Positions 8,490-16,198 of a DNA stretch of 64,000 bases are shown here, one piece after another. Origin of the DNA: Pistricoccus aurantiacus. Its GTDB lineage: Bacteria > Pseudomonadota > Gammaproteobacteria > Pseudomonadales > Halomonadaceae. The stretch's first letter is position 1; each line of letters opens with the position of its first letter. The position numbers and the translations under genes are program-made. The notes under the pieces were generated by a model. That model had not been told where the DNA came from. It saw nothing but the letters and a program-made list of their open reading frames with translations, and searched no databases. The stretch lies in NCBI RefSeq assembly GCF_042682565.1, contig NZ_JBHUIC010000011.1; one strand, given 5' to 3'.

Positions 8490-8534
8490 CCAGAAGATGG
8501 CTCAGCAAGCCATCGTCTGGATGCCTTTCTTCTT
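8490..8534 (+). terminator. Probable terminator of the patatin gene
   Basis: A stem of CCAGA and GATGGCT pairing with AGCCATC and TCTGG (8490-8520, one A/G mismatch) around loop CAGCA is followed by the T-rich CTTTCTTCTT. Confidence 0.65.
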
Positions 8535-8619
8535 GATTACGGCCAAAAGCCTCAATATCGGCCCTCCCGAGTGCTTCCCGACAGTCGCTCCCAAGCTATT
8601 CAGCGGCAGCGCTCTATCG

Positions 8620-9891
8620 TCAACCTCGCTCGTCTTCACTTTGGCTATTAGGATCAGTGCGTGGATCGAGAGCCATCGCGATCGGCGTTACGTCTGGCAG
8701 CGAAACGTATTTTTCCCGCTGATCCGCAGGGACACAAGGCTGCTGCGCAACACGGACAAGAACAAACACCGCGTAGAGTACCGCGGCCATGGCTTCGAAC
8801 AGGAAAAAACTGGATGGACCGTAGATCGCCATGAGCGCCGCGGCGAGCAGCGGGCCGATCGTTGCGCCGATGGAGTAGACCATCAGCAAGCGTCCCGCGG
8901 CCGCAATATAGTGCTTGCGCTCCAAGCTGTCGAAGGTCTGCGCGACGCAAAGCGGATAAACGCTGCTTATTGCCCCTCCGAACGCGAATGCCATGATCAA
9001 TAGCGCAACAAATTGCAATCCAGAGACGACGAAGCTGGCCAGTGTTCCCCAGGCGAGGCCGACTGCCATCAAAGCGCCGGACATGACAATGCGCCGGTCA
9101 TACCGATCCGCCAGCACGCCCATGGGGAGCTGAAGGGCGAGACCGCCGAGCACCACGACGCTCATGAACAAGGCGGTTTCAGACACGCTCAGCCCAATCC
9201 TACGTGCAAAAACGACCCCTAGTGCATAGAAGGAACCGACCATCAAACCCGCGACGCCAGCGCCGACCACGCCGACTGGAGACGCAGAATAGAGGGCTCC
9301 GACGTTCAGCGCGCGGCTATCGCTGAGATTGGGTTCCTCCAGACGCGTCATCGCGACCGGGATAAGCGAAAGCACGATCAGCGATGCGGCCAACATGAAC
9401 AGACTGGAAGTACCGACATCGGCAAGGTTCACCAGGATTTGGCCAGACGCGATCGCAAGGTAGAAGGTCAACATGTAAAAACTGAGAACGCGCCCGCGCG
9501 TTTCGTTACTGCTTCGAGTGTTCAACCAGCTTTCGAGCGTGGCAGTCATACCGGCGATGCAGAATCCGTTGACAATACGGAGCATCAGCCATGCGGTCGG
9601 ATGGAAAAAGGCCGCATAAGCCAGCGTGGTCACAGCCGTCAGCGCTGCGAAAACAGCAAAGGCACGGATATGTCCGATCCGAAAGATCACGCGTTTGCCG
9701 TGCAGACCTCCGAGCGCCAAGCCGAGGTAGTAGGCCGCCATGATCGTCCCGGTCAGTGCCACCGGATAGTCTGCTGCCTCCATGCGAAGCGGCAGGACAA
9801 CGCCGAGCAGACTATTGCCGACCATGAAGCCAGCAGTGCCACCCAGAAGGGACTTAACCGAGGAAAGAACCTCGCGCACGTTTTTTATCAT
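8620..9891 (-). CDS. MFS transporter (YcaD-like)
   Basis: A 423-residue integral membrane protein with about 12 hydrophobic segments, in two halves separated by a cytoplasmic loop near residues 190-215. The loop between segments 8 and 9 carries GVLADRYDRR, the conserved MFS A-motif, and MLRIVNGFCIAGMTATLESWLN is typical of the YcaD/YfkF branch. A cation-coupled efflux or uptake role is likely; the substrate is unknown. The ATG at 9891 lacks a clear Shine-Dalgarno sequence. The gene stands alone, convergent with the patatin gene, and may mark the right edge of the acquired patch. Confidence 0.85.
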   Translation of the reverse strand: MIKNVREVLSSVKSLLGGTAGFMVGNSLLGVVLPLRMEAADYPVALTGTIMAAYYLGLALGGLHGKRVIFRIGHIRAFAVFAALTAVTTLAYAAFFHPTAWLMLRIVNGFCIAGMTATLESWLNTRSSNETRGRVLSFYMLTFYLAIASGQILVNLADVGTSSLFMLAASLIVLSLIPVAMTRLEEPNLSDSRALNVGALYSASPVGVVGAGVAGLMVGSFYALGVVFARRIGLSVSETALFMSVVVLGGLALQLPMGVLADRYDRRIVMSGALMAVGLAWGTLASFVVSGLQFVALLIMAFAFGGAISSVYPLCVAQTFDSLERKHYIAAAGRLLMVYSIGATIGPLLAAALMAIYGPSSFFLFEAMAAVLYAVFVLVRVAQQPCVPADQREKYVSLPDVTPIAMALDPRTDPNSQSEDERG

Positions 9892-9965
9892 TGGCAGGAT
9901 AACAACTCATTGGCTCAAGATGTGCAACGGCTATAGCCTGCTGAGGCTTATAGTGGATCCGATAT

Positions 9966-10355
9966 CTAGTCGGAGACGCCCGGACGAGCGCGGGCAGCGC
10001 AGACGGCCAGCCCCAGCCAGCCCGCCAGGAAGGCCAGGCCGCCGAAGGGCGTGACAATGCCGAGGCCGCGGATGCCGGTCAGCGCCAGCAGGTAGAGAGA
10101 GCCGGAAAACAGCAGGATACCGATGGCCCATAATCCCAGTACCAGCCCCTGACCCTTGGAGGGTGAAGTCGCGCGCCAGACGAGCACCGCCAGCATCGCC
10201 AGGGTATGCCAGGCCTGATAGCGCACCCCGGTCTCGAAGGTGTCCAGAAGCTGCGGTGTCAGCTGGCTTTCGAGCCCATGGGCGCCGAAGGCGCCGGCGG
10301 CGACCATCACGAAGCCGCTCAGAGCGACGCCGATCCAGGCAAGACGATAAGACAT
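9966..10355 (-). CDS. DUF423 family membrane protein (YgdD-like)
   Basis: A 129-residue protein with four predicted membrane helices. The N-terminal GAFGAHGLE motif, followed by FETGVRYQAWHTLAML, is diagnostic of the DUF423 family, whose function is unknown. The start is supported by AAGGAGG about 10 nt upstream. It is divergent from the AGCS symporter gene. Confidence 0.9.
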   Translation of the reverse strand: MSYRLAWIGVALSGFVMVAAGAFGAHGLESQLTPQLLDTFETGVRYQAWHTLAMLAVLVWRATSPSKGQGLVLGLWAIGILLFSGSLYLLALTGIRGLGIVTPFGGLAFLAGWLGLAVCAARARPGVSD

Positions 10356-10388
10356 GACGCATGATCCTCCTTGGTAATTCGATGCGTA

Positions 10389-10457
10389 TTGGTGCTGGTC
10401 AATCTCCCGGGTTTCCCGCTAGCATTGGCGAGTTTTTCGTTTGTTCCCCAGCACCAA
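10389..10457. repeat. Spaced 10-bp inverted repeat upstream of the symporter
   Basis: TTGGTGCTGG (10389-10398) and CCAGCACCAA (10448-10457) are exact reverse complements 49 nt apart, in the divergent region between the DUF423 and symporter genes. It could fold in the symporter leader or bind a regulator. I see no glycine-riboswitch consensus here. Confidence 0.5.
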
Positions 10458-10502
10458 CCGGTTTTACCCGCCAAGCGTTCAACAAGAAAGGAGAAAGATG
10501 CC

Positions 10503-12002
10503 ATGGAAACCCTTGTCGATCTGCTCGCCCCGTTGCGGGACGGGATCTACGCCATAATGAATCCGGTGAGCGATTTCATCTGGAGCTATATCCTGGTCTA
10601 TCTGCTGTTGGGGACCGGACTTTACTTCACCGTGATGACCCGAGGCATGCAGTTTCGGCTGTTCGGCCATATGGCCAAGGTGACCTTTACCGCCCGCGGC
10701 GCAGGCGAAGGCGTGAGTGGCTTTCAGGCTTTTGCGACGTCTCTGGCGGCACGCCTGGGCACCGGCAACCTGGCCGGGGTAGCTCTTGCGCTGTGGATCG
10801 GCGGCCCCGGGGCGATCTTCTGGATGTGGATCACGGCGCTGGTAGGCTTTGCCACGGCGTTCATCGAATCGGCCCTGGCCCAGCTTTATAAACATGCCAA
10901 TGAGGACGGTGTGTTTCGCGGCGGCCCGGCCTATTACATCGAGCGGGGCCTGGGTTGGCGCTGGCTGGGCGCCTTGTTCGCGGTCTTCCTGATCATCGCC
11001 TATGGGCTTGCCTTCAATGCGGCCCAGTCCAACACCATCGCCCAGGCCATGAACGGCGCCTTCGGGGTGCCCAACTGGATCACCGGATTGATACTGGTGG
11101 TGCTGGTGGCAATCGTTATCTTCGGTGGCCTGAGGTCGGTTGCTCGCACCGCCGAAAAGATCGTGCCGGCCATGGCCATCGCCTATCTGCTGGTGGCGCT
11201 GTGGATCCTGATCACCAACATCACCGCGGTGCCGGACATGCTGGCGCTGATCGTCAAGAGCGCCTTCGGCTATGGTCCGGCGGTGGGTGGCGCGGTGGGC
11301 TATTCGATCAAGGTGGCCATGGAAAACGGCATCAAGCGCGGCCTGTTCTCCAACGAGGCGGGCATGGGCTCGGCGCCCAACGCCGCTGCCCAGGCCAGCG
11401 TCAAGCATCCTACCGCCCAAGGCTTGGTGCAGTCTTTCGGCGTGTTCGTGGATACGCTCCTGATCTGTAGCTGCACCGCGGTGGTGATTTTGATGTCCGG
11501 GGTCTATGACACCCTGCTCAGCAGTTCCCCGGGCGCTTCCATCGAGGGCATCCAACTGACCCAGGATGCCATGGTCGATCATCTCGGCTACTTTGGTGAA
11601 GTCTTCATTGCCGTCATCATCCTGTTCTTTGCCTATACCTCGGTATTGGCCAATTACTCTTTTTCCTCGGTCAACGTCGAATACCTGTTTCGCGGCCAGG
11701 CCAAGAAGGCGGATCACACCCTGCGCTGGGTGGTGTTGGCCATGGTCATGATCGGCTCCGTAGCGCAACTGAATTTCGTGTGGAACTTTGCCGATCTTTC
11801 CATGGGGTTGATGGCTACCACCAACCTGATCGCTATCTTGTTGCTGTCACCGGTGGGTCTGCGGCTCCTCAAGGATTATGAGCGCCAGCGCAGGGAGGGA
11901 AATGACGAGCCGGTCTTCGATCCCAAGGTGATGAAGCGTCCGGAACTGGTGGATCGGGACGTCTGGCCGCCAAACCAGCAACGTGCCGATAGCAAGGTTT
12001 GA
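10503..12002 (+). CDS. Sodium:alanine symporter family (AGCS) protein
   Basis: A 499-residue inner-membrane transporter that would bring in alanine or glycine with Na+. AGCS signatures are ARLGTGNLAGVALALWIGGP (about 83-102), the run FRGGPAYYIERGLG, and SNEAGMGSAPNAAAQA in the second half. About ten to eleven membrane helices are visible. The frame is open upstream, but ATG 10503 has AAGGAG (10488-10493) at good spacing and gives the family start METLVDLL. An out-of-frame ATG at 10498 is ignored. It is followed after 63 nt by thiS on the same strand. Confidence 0.93.
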   Translation: METLVDLLAPLRDGIYAIMNPVSDFIWSYILVYLLLGTGLYFTVMTRGMQFRLFGHMAKVTFTARGAGEGVSGFQAFATSLAARLGTGNLAGVALALWIGGPGAIFWMWITALVGFATAFIESALAQLYKHANEDGVFRGGPAYYIERGLGWRWLGALFAVFLIIAYGLAFNAAQSNTIAQAMNGAFGVPNWITGLILVVLVAIVIFGGLRSVARTAEKIVPAMAIAYLLVALWILITNITAVPDMLALIVKSAFGYGPAVGGAVGYSIKVAMENGIKRGLFSNEAGMGSAPNAAAQASVKHPTAQGLVQSFGVFVDTLLICSCTAVVILMSGVYDTLLSSSPGASIEGIQLTQDAMVDHLGYFGEVFIAVIILFFAYTSVLANYSFSSVNVEYLFRGQAKKADHTLRWVVLAMVMIGSVAQLNFVWNFADLSMGLMATTNLIAILLLSPVGLRLLKDYERQRREGNDEPVFDPKVMKRPELVDRDVWPPNQQRADSKV

Positions 12003-12065
12003 CGCTACACTTATTTGCCCGCAATTTTGCGAATTCATCCATCTGCAGCCCGAGTGGAGGTTGCC

Positions 12066-12266
12066 ATGCAGATTCAACTCAACGGTGATATCCATCGGCT
12101 GGAAGGCGAGCCCACACTCGCCCAGCTGGTAACGAGTCTTGGTCTCGCCGAACAGCGTATTGCCATCGAAGTCAACGAGGAAATCGTGCCGCGCAGTCGC
12201 CACGACGAGACCCGCCTGGTAAACGGCGATCGCGTGGAAATCGTCCATGCCATCGGCGGCGGCTAA
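12066..12266 (+). CDS. thiS: Sulfur carrier protein ThiS
   Basis: A ubiquitin-fold carrier of 66 residues ending in Gly-Gly-Gly, so the terminal Gly can be adenylated and thiocarboxylated to donate sulfur to the thiazole ring of thiamine. The pattern MQIQLNGD...LVTSLGL...IAIEVNEEIVPRS and DRVEIVHAIGGG is typical. GTGGAGG lies just upstream of the ATG. It is followed by its partner thiG after 81 nt. No TPP riboswitch is visible upstream. Confidence 0.95.
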   Translation: MQIQLNGDIHRLEGEPTLAQLVTSLGLAEQRIAIEVNEEIVPRSRHDETRLVNGDRVEIVHAIGGG

Positions 12267-12347
12267 GCGCTCGGTGGCGTTTGCCCGGGCGACGAATGAC
12301 GCGATTCTTTTGAACCCTATTTTCAGCCAAGCCTTCCCGGAGTTCCC

Positions 12348-13163
12348 ATGACCGACAAGACAGCTACCCTGCAACCGGGCCCGGACCAGCCCTGGCGGGT
12401 CGGCAGCCGCCAGTTCACCTCTCGGCTGCTGGTGGGCACCGGTCGTTACAAGGATTACGATGAAGCGGCGAGCGCCATCGCCGAAAGCGGTACCGAGATC
12501 GTCACCTTCGCGGTGCGCCGCACCAATCTGGGCCAGGACGCCAACGAGATCAGTCTGCTCGACGTGATTCCCCCCAGCCGCTACACCCTGCTGCCCAATA
12601 CCGCCGGCTGCTACACCGCAAAGGACGCGGTACGCACCTGCAAGCTGGCCCGGGAGCTGCTCGACGGCCATAACCTGGTCAAGCTCGAGGTGCTGGCGGA
12701 GGACAAGACCCTGTATCCCAACGTGGTGGAAACCCTGAAGTCCGCGGAGGTGCTGATCAAGGACGGCTTCGAGGTCATGGTGTACACCAGCGACGACCCC
12801 TTGATCGCCAAGGAGCTCGAGCGTCTGGGCTGCAGCGCGATCATGCCGCTGGGCTCGCTGATCGGCTCCGGCAACGGCCTGATGAATCCCTACAACCTGC
12901 GGCTGATCGTCGAGCAGGCAGAGGTGCCGGTGCTGGTGGACGCGGGCATCGGCACCGCCTCGGACGCGGCGATGGCCATGGAGCTTGGCTGCGACGCGGT
13001 ATTGATGAATTCCGCCATCGCCCACGCTCAACAGCCGGTACTGATGGCCCGGGCCATGCGCAAGGCCATCGAAGCGGGGCGCGACGCCTTTCTGGCCAAG
13101 CGCATGCCGCGACGCAGCGATGCGGACCCCTCCTCACCCTTCGCGGGACGCATCAATGCCTGA
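12348..13163 (+). CDS. thiG: Thiazole synthase ThiG
   Basis: Forms the thiazole phosphate moiety of thiamine from 1-deoxy-D-xylulose 5-phosphate, dehydroglycine and ThiS thiocarboxylate. The 271-residue TIM barrel shows FTSRLLVGTGRYKD at the start, VRRTNLGQ, PNTAGCYTA, the Schiff-base lysine in LVKLEVL (about 102-108), and the phosphate-binding segments PLGSLIGSGNGL and VDAGIGTASDAA. The start has CCCGGAG upstream. The 3' end overlaps trmB by 8 nt. Confidence 0.97.
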   Translation: MTDKTATLQPGPDQPWRVGSRQFTSRLLVGTGRYKDYDEAASAIAESGTEIVTFAVRRTNLGQDANEISLLDVIPPSRYTLLPNTAGCYTAKDAVRTCKLARELLDGHNLVKLEVLAEDKTLYPNVVETLKSAEVLIKDGFEVMVYTSDDPLIAKELERLGCSAIMPLGSLIGSGNGLMNPYNLRLIVEQAEVPVLVDAGIGTASDAAMAMELGCDAVLMNSAIAHAQQPVLMARAMRKAIEAGRDAFLAKRMPRRSDADPSSPFAGRINA

Positions 13164-13893
13164 AGCTGGTTCCGATAGCGTTAGGCAAGAAGACGCGAAG
13201 CAAGGTGATACCAGGCCGCGCGGTATCAAGAGCTACGTGCTGCGGGCCGGTCGCATGACCGCTGCCCAGACTCGTGGCCTGAAGGAAGTCTGGCCGCGGC
13301 TGGGGCTGACGCTGGAAGAAGGACGGCAGGATCCGGAAGCGTTGTTTGGCCGTCGAGCGCCGCTGGTGGTGGAAATCGGCTTCGGCATGGGCGCCTCGCT
13401 GATCGAGCAGGCGAGGACGCATCCCGAGACGGATTTCATCGGCATCGAGGTGCATCCGCCGGGGGTGGGCAAGCTGCTTGATGAAGCAGACAAGCAGGGC
13501 CTGACGAATTTGCGGGTCTATCGGGAGGACGCGCTCAAGGTACTCGCGGAATGTCTGCCGGAATCCAGCATCGATACCCTGCAACTGTTCTTTCCCGACC
13601 CCTGGCCGAAGAAGAAGCATCACAAGCGGCGCATCCTGCAGCCGGCCTTCGTCGAACTGGTGCGTACCCGACTAAAGCTCGGCGGCACGCTGCACATGGC
13701 CACGGACTGGCAGGCCTACGCGGAACACATGGCGGAGATCATGAGCGCGGCGCCGGGCTATCGCAACGTCGCCCCGGCGAAGACCGCGCCTTATGTTTCG
13801 CGGCCGGATTTCCGGCCTTTGACCAAGTTCGAGCTGCGCGGCGAGCGCCTGGGCCACGGCGTCTGGGACCTGATCTTCGCCCGAGAGGCGTAG
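13156..13893 (+). CDS. trmB: tRNA (guanine-N7-)-methyltransferase TrmB
   Basis: Uses SAM to methylate N7 of G46 in tRNA variable loops. The 245-residue protein has the SAM motif VVEIGFGMGASLIEQA (about 67-82), FIGIEVHPPGVGKLL, and the signature FFPDPWPKKKHHKRR, plus GGTLHMATDWQAYAEHM. The ATG at 13156 overlaps the thiG stop by 8 nt; an upstream in-frame ATG at 13120 would overlap far more and has no support. The last 103 nt overlap, on the opposite strand, the 3' end of the EamA transporter gene. Confidence 0.95.
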   Translation: MPEAGSDSVRQEDAKQGDTRPRGIKSYVLRAGRMTAAQTRGLKEVWPRLGLTLEEGRQDPEALFGRRAPLVVEIGFGMGASLIEQARTHPETDFIGIEVHPPGVGKLLDEADKQGLTNLRVYREDALKVLAECLPESSIDTLQLFFPDPWPKKKHHKRRILQPAFVELVRTRLKLGGTLHMATDWQAYAEHMAEIMSAAPGYRNVAPAKTAPYVSRPDFRPLTKFELRGERLGHGVWDLIFAREA

Positions 13894-14948
13894 ACATTGG
13901 CGTTTTGCGGCGGCCGCGATGTCGGCGCCACGCTTTCCTCCACCGGCCGACCCTCTCCGGCCTGACTCTCGTTGTTGGCGTGGGGTCGGCCCAGGCGTGA
14001 CTTTTTCCCGGCCAGCGCCTGGATCACACCGACGCTGGCGATTCCCATGCCCAGAAAGCCCAGTCCGCCGGGCAGCTCGCCGAACATGACCGCGGTCCAG
14101 ACAAGGGTTACCGCCGGGGTCAGATAGATCAGCGTCGAGGTGGCTGTCACACCGAGGCGCTTGAGGCTGGTGACGAAGAAGCCGTAGCCGCCGAAGCTAG
14201 CCAGGACGATCAGAAAGGCCATCACGCTCAGGTTGTTCAGGGTGAGGGCAGGCATGGCGGGCAAGCCTTCGCCCAGGCCCCAGGAGGCAGCCAGGAAGAC
14301 CAGGGTGGCCGCCGCCAGCTGTATGGTCAGACGACCTTCCAGCGCCAGCTGAGTCGGACGCTTGGCGCTCAGCATGCTGCCCAGGGTCACCGCCACCACA
14401 CCAATCAACGGCAGGCCGTAGGACCAGGGGCTGCCTCCGCCCATGCCTTGCATGTCGTCCAGCACGCATAGCCCCGCCCCCAGGGTGGCAATCGACATGC
14501 CGACCCACTGGGTGCGGGAGGAGTATTCTCGTAACCAGAAGGCAGCCAGGGTCGCCGCCATCAGCGGCTGCAAGGCGCCGATCAAGGATGCCACCCCGGC
14601 GCTGACGCTCTGTTCCACCGCCAGCAGCATGGCCAGCAGATAAATGCCCATGGTCAGGCTGCCGCTGGCGGCTTCCATGAGGATATCGCTGCGGCGCAGA
14701 CGCCCGCCACGTCCCACCAGCAGGCGCAGCCCCCACCAAAGGGCGATCAAGAGCGTCGCCAGGCCGAAGCGCCAGGTGTAGAGCCCGAGCGGCGAGGTCT
14801 CGATACCTACCGCCAGGCGGCTACCCACGAACCCGCTGCTCCAGCACAGCACGAACCCGCTGGCAATGGCGACGCTACCCAGGGTCTTCTTTCCAACAGG
14901 CAGCGTCGGCAAGGCGACGCGCAAGTGATGTGGATCGAGCCGGAACAC
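13791..14948 (-). CDS. EamA/DMT-family transporter
   Basis: A 385-residue member of the drug/metabolite transporter superfamily with two EamA repeats and about ten membrane helices: WSSGFVGSRLAV near the start, then GALQPLMAATLAAFWLREY closing the first repeat, and YLTPAVTLVWTAVMFGE in the second. It probably exports a metabolite. The start is a GTG at 14948 with AGAGG 7 nt upstream. The C-terminal 60 or so residues after QALAGKKSRLG are hydrophilic and low in similarity to the family; the last 34 are encoded antisense to trmB, so the true family stop may have been lost. It is divergent from a LysR gene that may control it. Confidence 0.85.
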   Translation of the reverse strand: MFRLDPHHLRVALPTLPVGKKTLGSVAIASGFVLCWSSGFVGSRLAVGIETSPLGLYTWRFGLATLLIALWWGLRLLVGRGGRLRRSDILMEAASGSLTMGIYLLAMLLAVEQSVSAGVASLIGALQPLMAATLAAFWLREYSSRTQWVGMSIATLGAGLCVLDDMQGMGGGSPWSYGLPLIGVVAVTLGSMLSAKRPTQLALEGRLTIQLAAATLVFLAASWGLGEGLPAMPALTLNNLSVMAFLIVLASFGGYGFFVTSLKRLGVTATSTLIYLTPAVTLVWTAVMFGELPGGLGFLGMGIASVGVIQALAGKKSRLGRPHANNESQAGEGRPVEESVAPTSRPPQNANVYASRAKIRSQTPWPRRSPRSSNLVKGRKSGRET

Positions 14949-15004
14949 GGGACACCTCTTGGTTGGTGAATTTGCCAGGCGATTATGAGGCGTCTACGAT
15001 TTTC

Positions 15005-15022
15005 AATAAATCGATATTTATT
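15005..15022. promoter_or_regulatory. AT-rich palindrome between LysR and transporter genes
   Basis: AATAAAT (15005-15011) and ATTTATT (15016-15022) are perfect inverted arms around CGAT, 16 nt upstream of the LysR start and in the 90-bp divergent region. It also fits the loose T-N11-A LysR box, so it is a plausible operator for autoregulation and for the exporter. Confidence 0.45.
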
Positions 15023-15038
15023 TCAATGAGGGTTCAAT

Positions 15039-16022
15039 ATGGCTGAAGTCTCTTCCGCGGCGCTGGATCTCGAGCTGTTGCGCACCTTCATCAGCGTGGT
15101 GCAGCAGGGCACCCTGGGCGCCGCCGCCGTCCAGCGCAATCGCACCCTGAGCGCGATCAGCATGCAGATCAAGCGCCTGGAGGAAGTTCTCGACACTCGC
15201 CTGCTGATTCGCGGCGCTCGGGGCGTGGTGCCGACACCGGCGGGAGAAGGACTATTGCGCGAGGCGCGGGAGCTTTTGCGCCAGCACGACAATCTGCTGG
15301 CGCGCTTCACCGGGCGCGGTCTCAGCGGCAAGGTACGCTTCGGCTTGCCGGAGGACTATGCCAGCGAGCTGGTGGGACAGATTCTGCCGGAGTTCCTGGC
15401 GAGCCATCCGGACGTGCTGATCGAGGCAGTGACCGCCACCAGCGGCGAGCTGGCGGAGCAACTGAAACGCGGCGAACTGGCCTTGGCGGTGGCCCTCGAT
15501 CAGCCGCATGATCTCAAGGGCGGCGAACCGCTGTGGAAGACCGCGCCGGTGTGGGCCGGCGCCCGGGAGCTGCGCCTGGATGAATCCCAGCCCTTGGCCC
15601 TGGCCTTGCATCCCCCCAACTGCCCCTACCGCGCCATTGGCGTGGCCGCGCTGGACGCAATAGAGAGGTCCTGGTATCCGGTGTTCACCTGCACCAGTAT
15701 CAACGCCTTGGAAACCGCCATCGCCGCGGGTCTTGCGGTGGGCATACTGGATCGCCAACGCTTGACTCCGGCGATGCGCGAGCTGGGAGAAGCCGAAGGC
15801 CTGCCGGCGCTGCAGCCCTGCGAGGCTCAGCTGCATTTCGGCAAACGTATTCCCCGAGGATCCCGGCCGGCGGTGGACGCCCTGGCCGCCCTGGTGCGGG
15901 AGCGTTTGCTGCAGCGCGGCCCCTGGCGAGCGCCGGAGCGCAGCGGCTGGATCGTCCCCGGGGAAAACAGCGGTACGCATCATCGCTACAAAAACGCTAC
16001 CGCAGGAGAAGGCAAGAGTTGA
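15039..16022 (+). CDS. LysR-family transcriptional regulator
   Basis: A 327-residue regulator. The N-terminal winged HTH is clear: LELLRTFISVVQQGTLGAAA, then a recognition region with LSAISMQIKRLEEVLDTRLL and GVVPTPAGEGLLREAREL. The inducer-binding periplasmic-protein-like domain follows from about residue 95 (GKVRFGLPEDYASE, GELALAVALDQ). The C-terminal 35 residues are longer than in most members. ATG 15039 has GAGGG about 7 nt upstream. Its divergent position suggests that it regulates the adjacent EamA transporter; the signal is unknown. Confidence 0.92.
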   Translation: MAEVSSAALDLELLRTFISVVQQGTLGAAAVQRNRTLSAISMQIKRLEEVLDTRLLIRGARGVVPTPAGEGLLREARELLRQHDNLLARFTGRGLSGKVRFGLPEDYASELVGQILPEFLASHPDVLIEAVTATSGELAEQLKRGELALAVALDQPHDLKGGEPLWKTAPVWAGARELRLDESQPLALALHPPNCPYRAIGVAALDAIERSWYPVFTCTSINALETAIAAGLAVGILDRQRLTPAMRELGEAEGLPALQPCEAQLHFGKRIPRGSRPAVDALAALVRERLLQRGPWRAPERSGWIVPGENSGTHHRYKNATAGEGKS

Positions 16023-16047
16023 TCAGGTGAGAAGGGAACGATAAACC

Positions 16048-16075
16048 AAAAAAAGCGCCACCCAAGGGGGTGGCG
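16048..16075 (-). terminator. Rho-independent terminator of the putative sRNA
   Basis: Read on the minus strand, the 8-bp stem CGCCACCC/GGGTGGCG (16075-16056, loop CCTT) is followed by C and seven T (16054-16048). There is no T-run on the plus strand, so it acts on a leftward transcript, yet no minus-strand protein gene precedes it. Confidence 0.75.
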
Positions 16076-16165
16076 TAAAGACCGTGACTAGCTTGATGAG
16101 GAGAAACCATGGCAGTGAACCTGACATTCGCTGCTATGGTAAGTGGCGTCTGGCAAACGCCACCA
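16048..16165 (-). ncRNA. Putative Fur-repressed small RNA (RyhB/PrrF-like in architecture)
   Basis: On the minus strand a sigma70-type promoter (TTGACG, 17 nt, TACCTT) contains a Fur box. The transcript would start near 16163-16166 and end at a textbook terminator with seven U at 16054-16048, giving about 115 nt. Its 5' end forms a hairpin of 7 bp (GUGGCGU/ACGCCAC). The middle is unstructured by eye and contains UGCCAUGGUUUCUCC followed by UCAUC, an anti-Shine-Dalgarno segment. This layout is that of Hfq-dependent iron-responsive sRNAs. No sequence similarity to RyhB or PrrF is claimed. The opposite strand has a 31-codon frame (16109-16204), which is the competing interpretation. Confidence 0.55.
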
Positions 16166-16169
16166 TCAC

Positions 16170-16198
16170 AAGGTAACGATTCTCATTTTCTTCGTCAA
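16170..16198 (-). promoter_or_regulatory. Promoter of the putative sRNA
   Basis: The -35 hexamer TTGACG (16198-16193) and -10 hexamer TACCTT (16175-16170) are separated by 17 nt on the minus strand. The -35 matches five of six consensus bases; the -10 keeps only the T, A and final T. Confidence 0.5.
16172..16190 (-). promoter_or_regulatory. Fur box
   Basis: The 19-mer GAAAATGAGAATCGTTACC on the minus strand matches the classical Fur consensus GATAATGATAATCATTATC at 15 of 19 positions. It covers the spacer and most of the -10 element, where bound Fur would block RNA polymerase. A second half site, AATGAGAAT, lies at 16203-16211. Confidence 0.6.

Noticed and set aside
10356..10502. Possible glycine riboswitch before the AGCS symporter
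   Set aside because: No conserved aptamer core could be found; only an inverted repeat is present.
12003..12065. TPP riboswitch before thiS
   Set aside because: The 63-nt gap lacks the CUGAGA and ACC...GAUC motifs; none was seen before thiD either.
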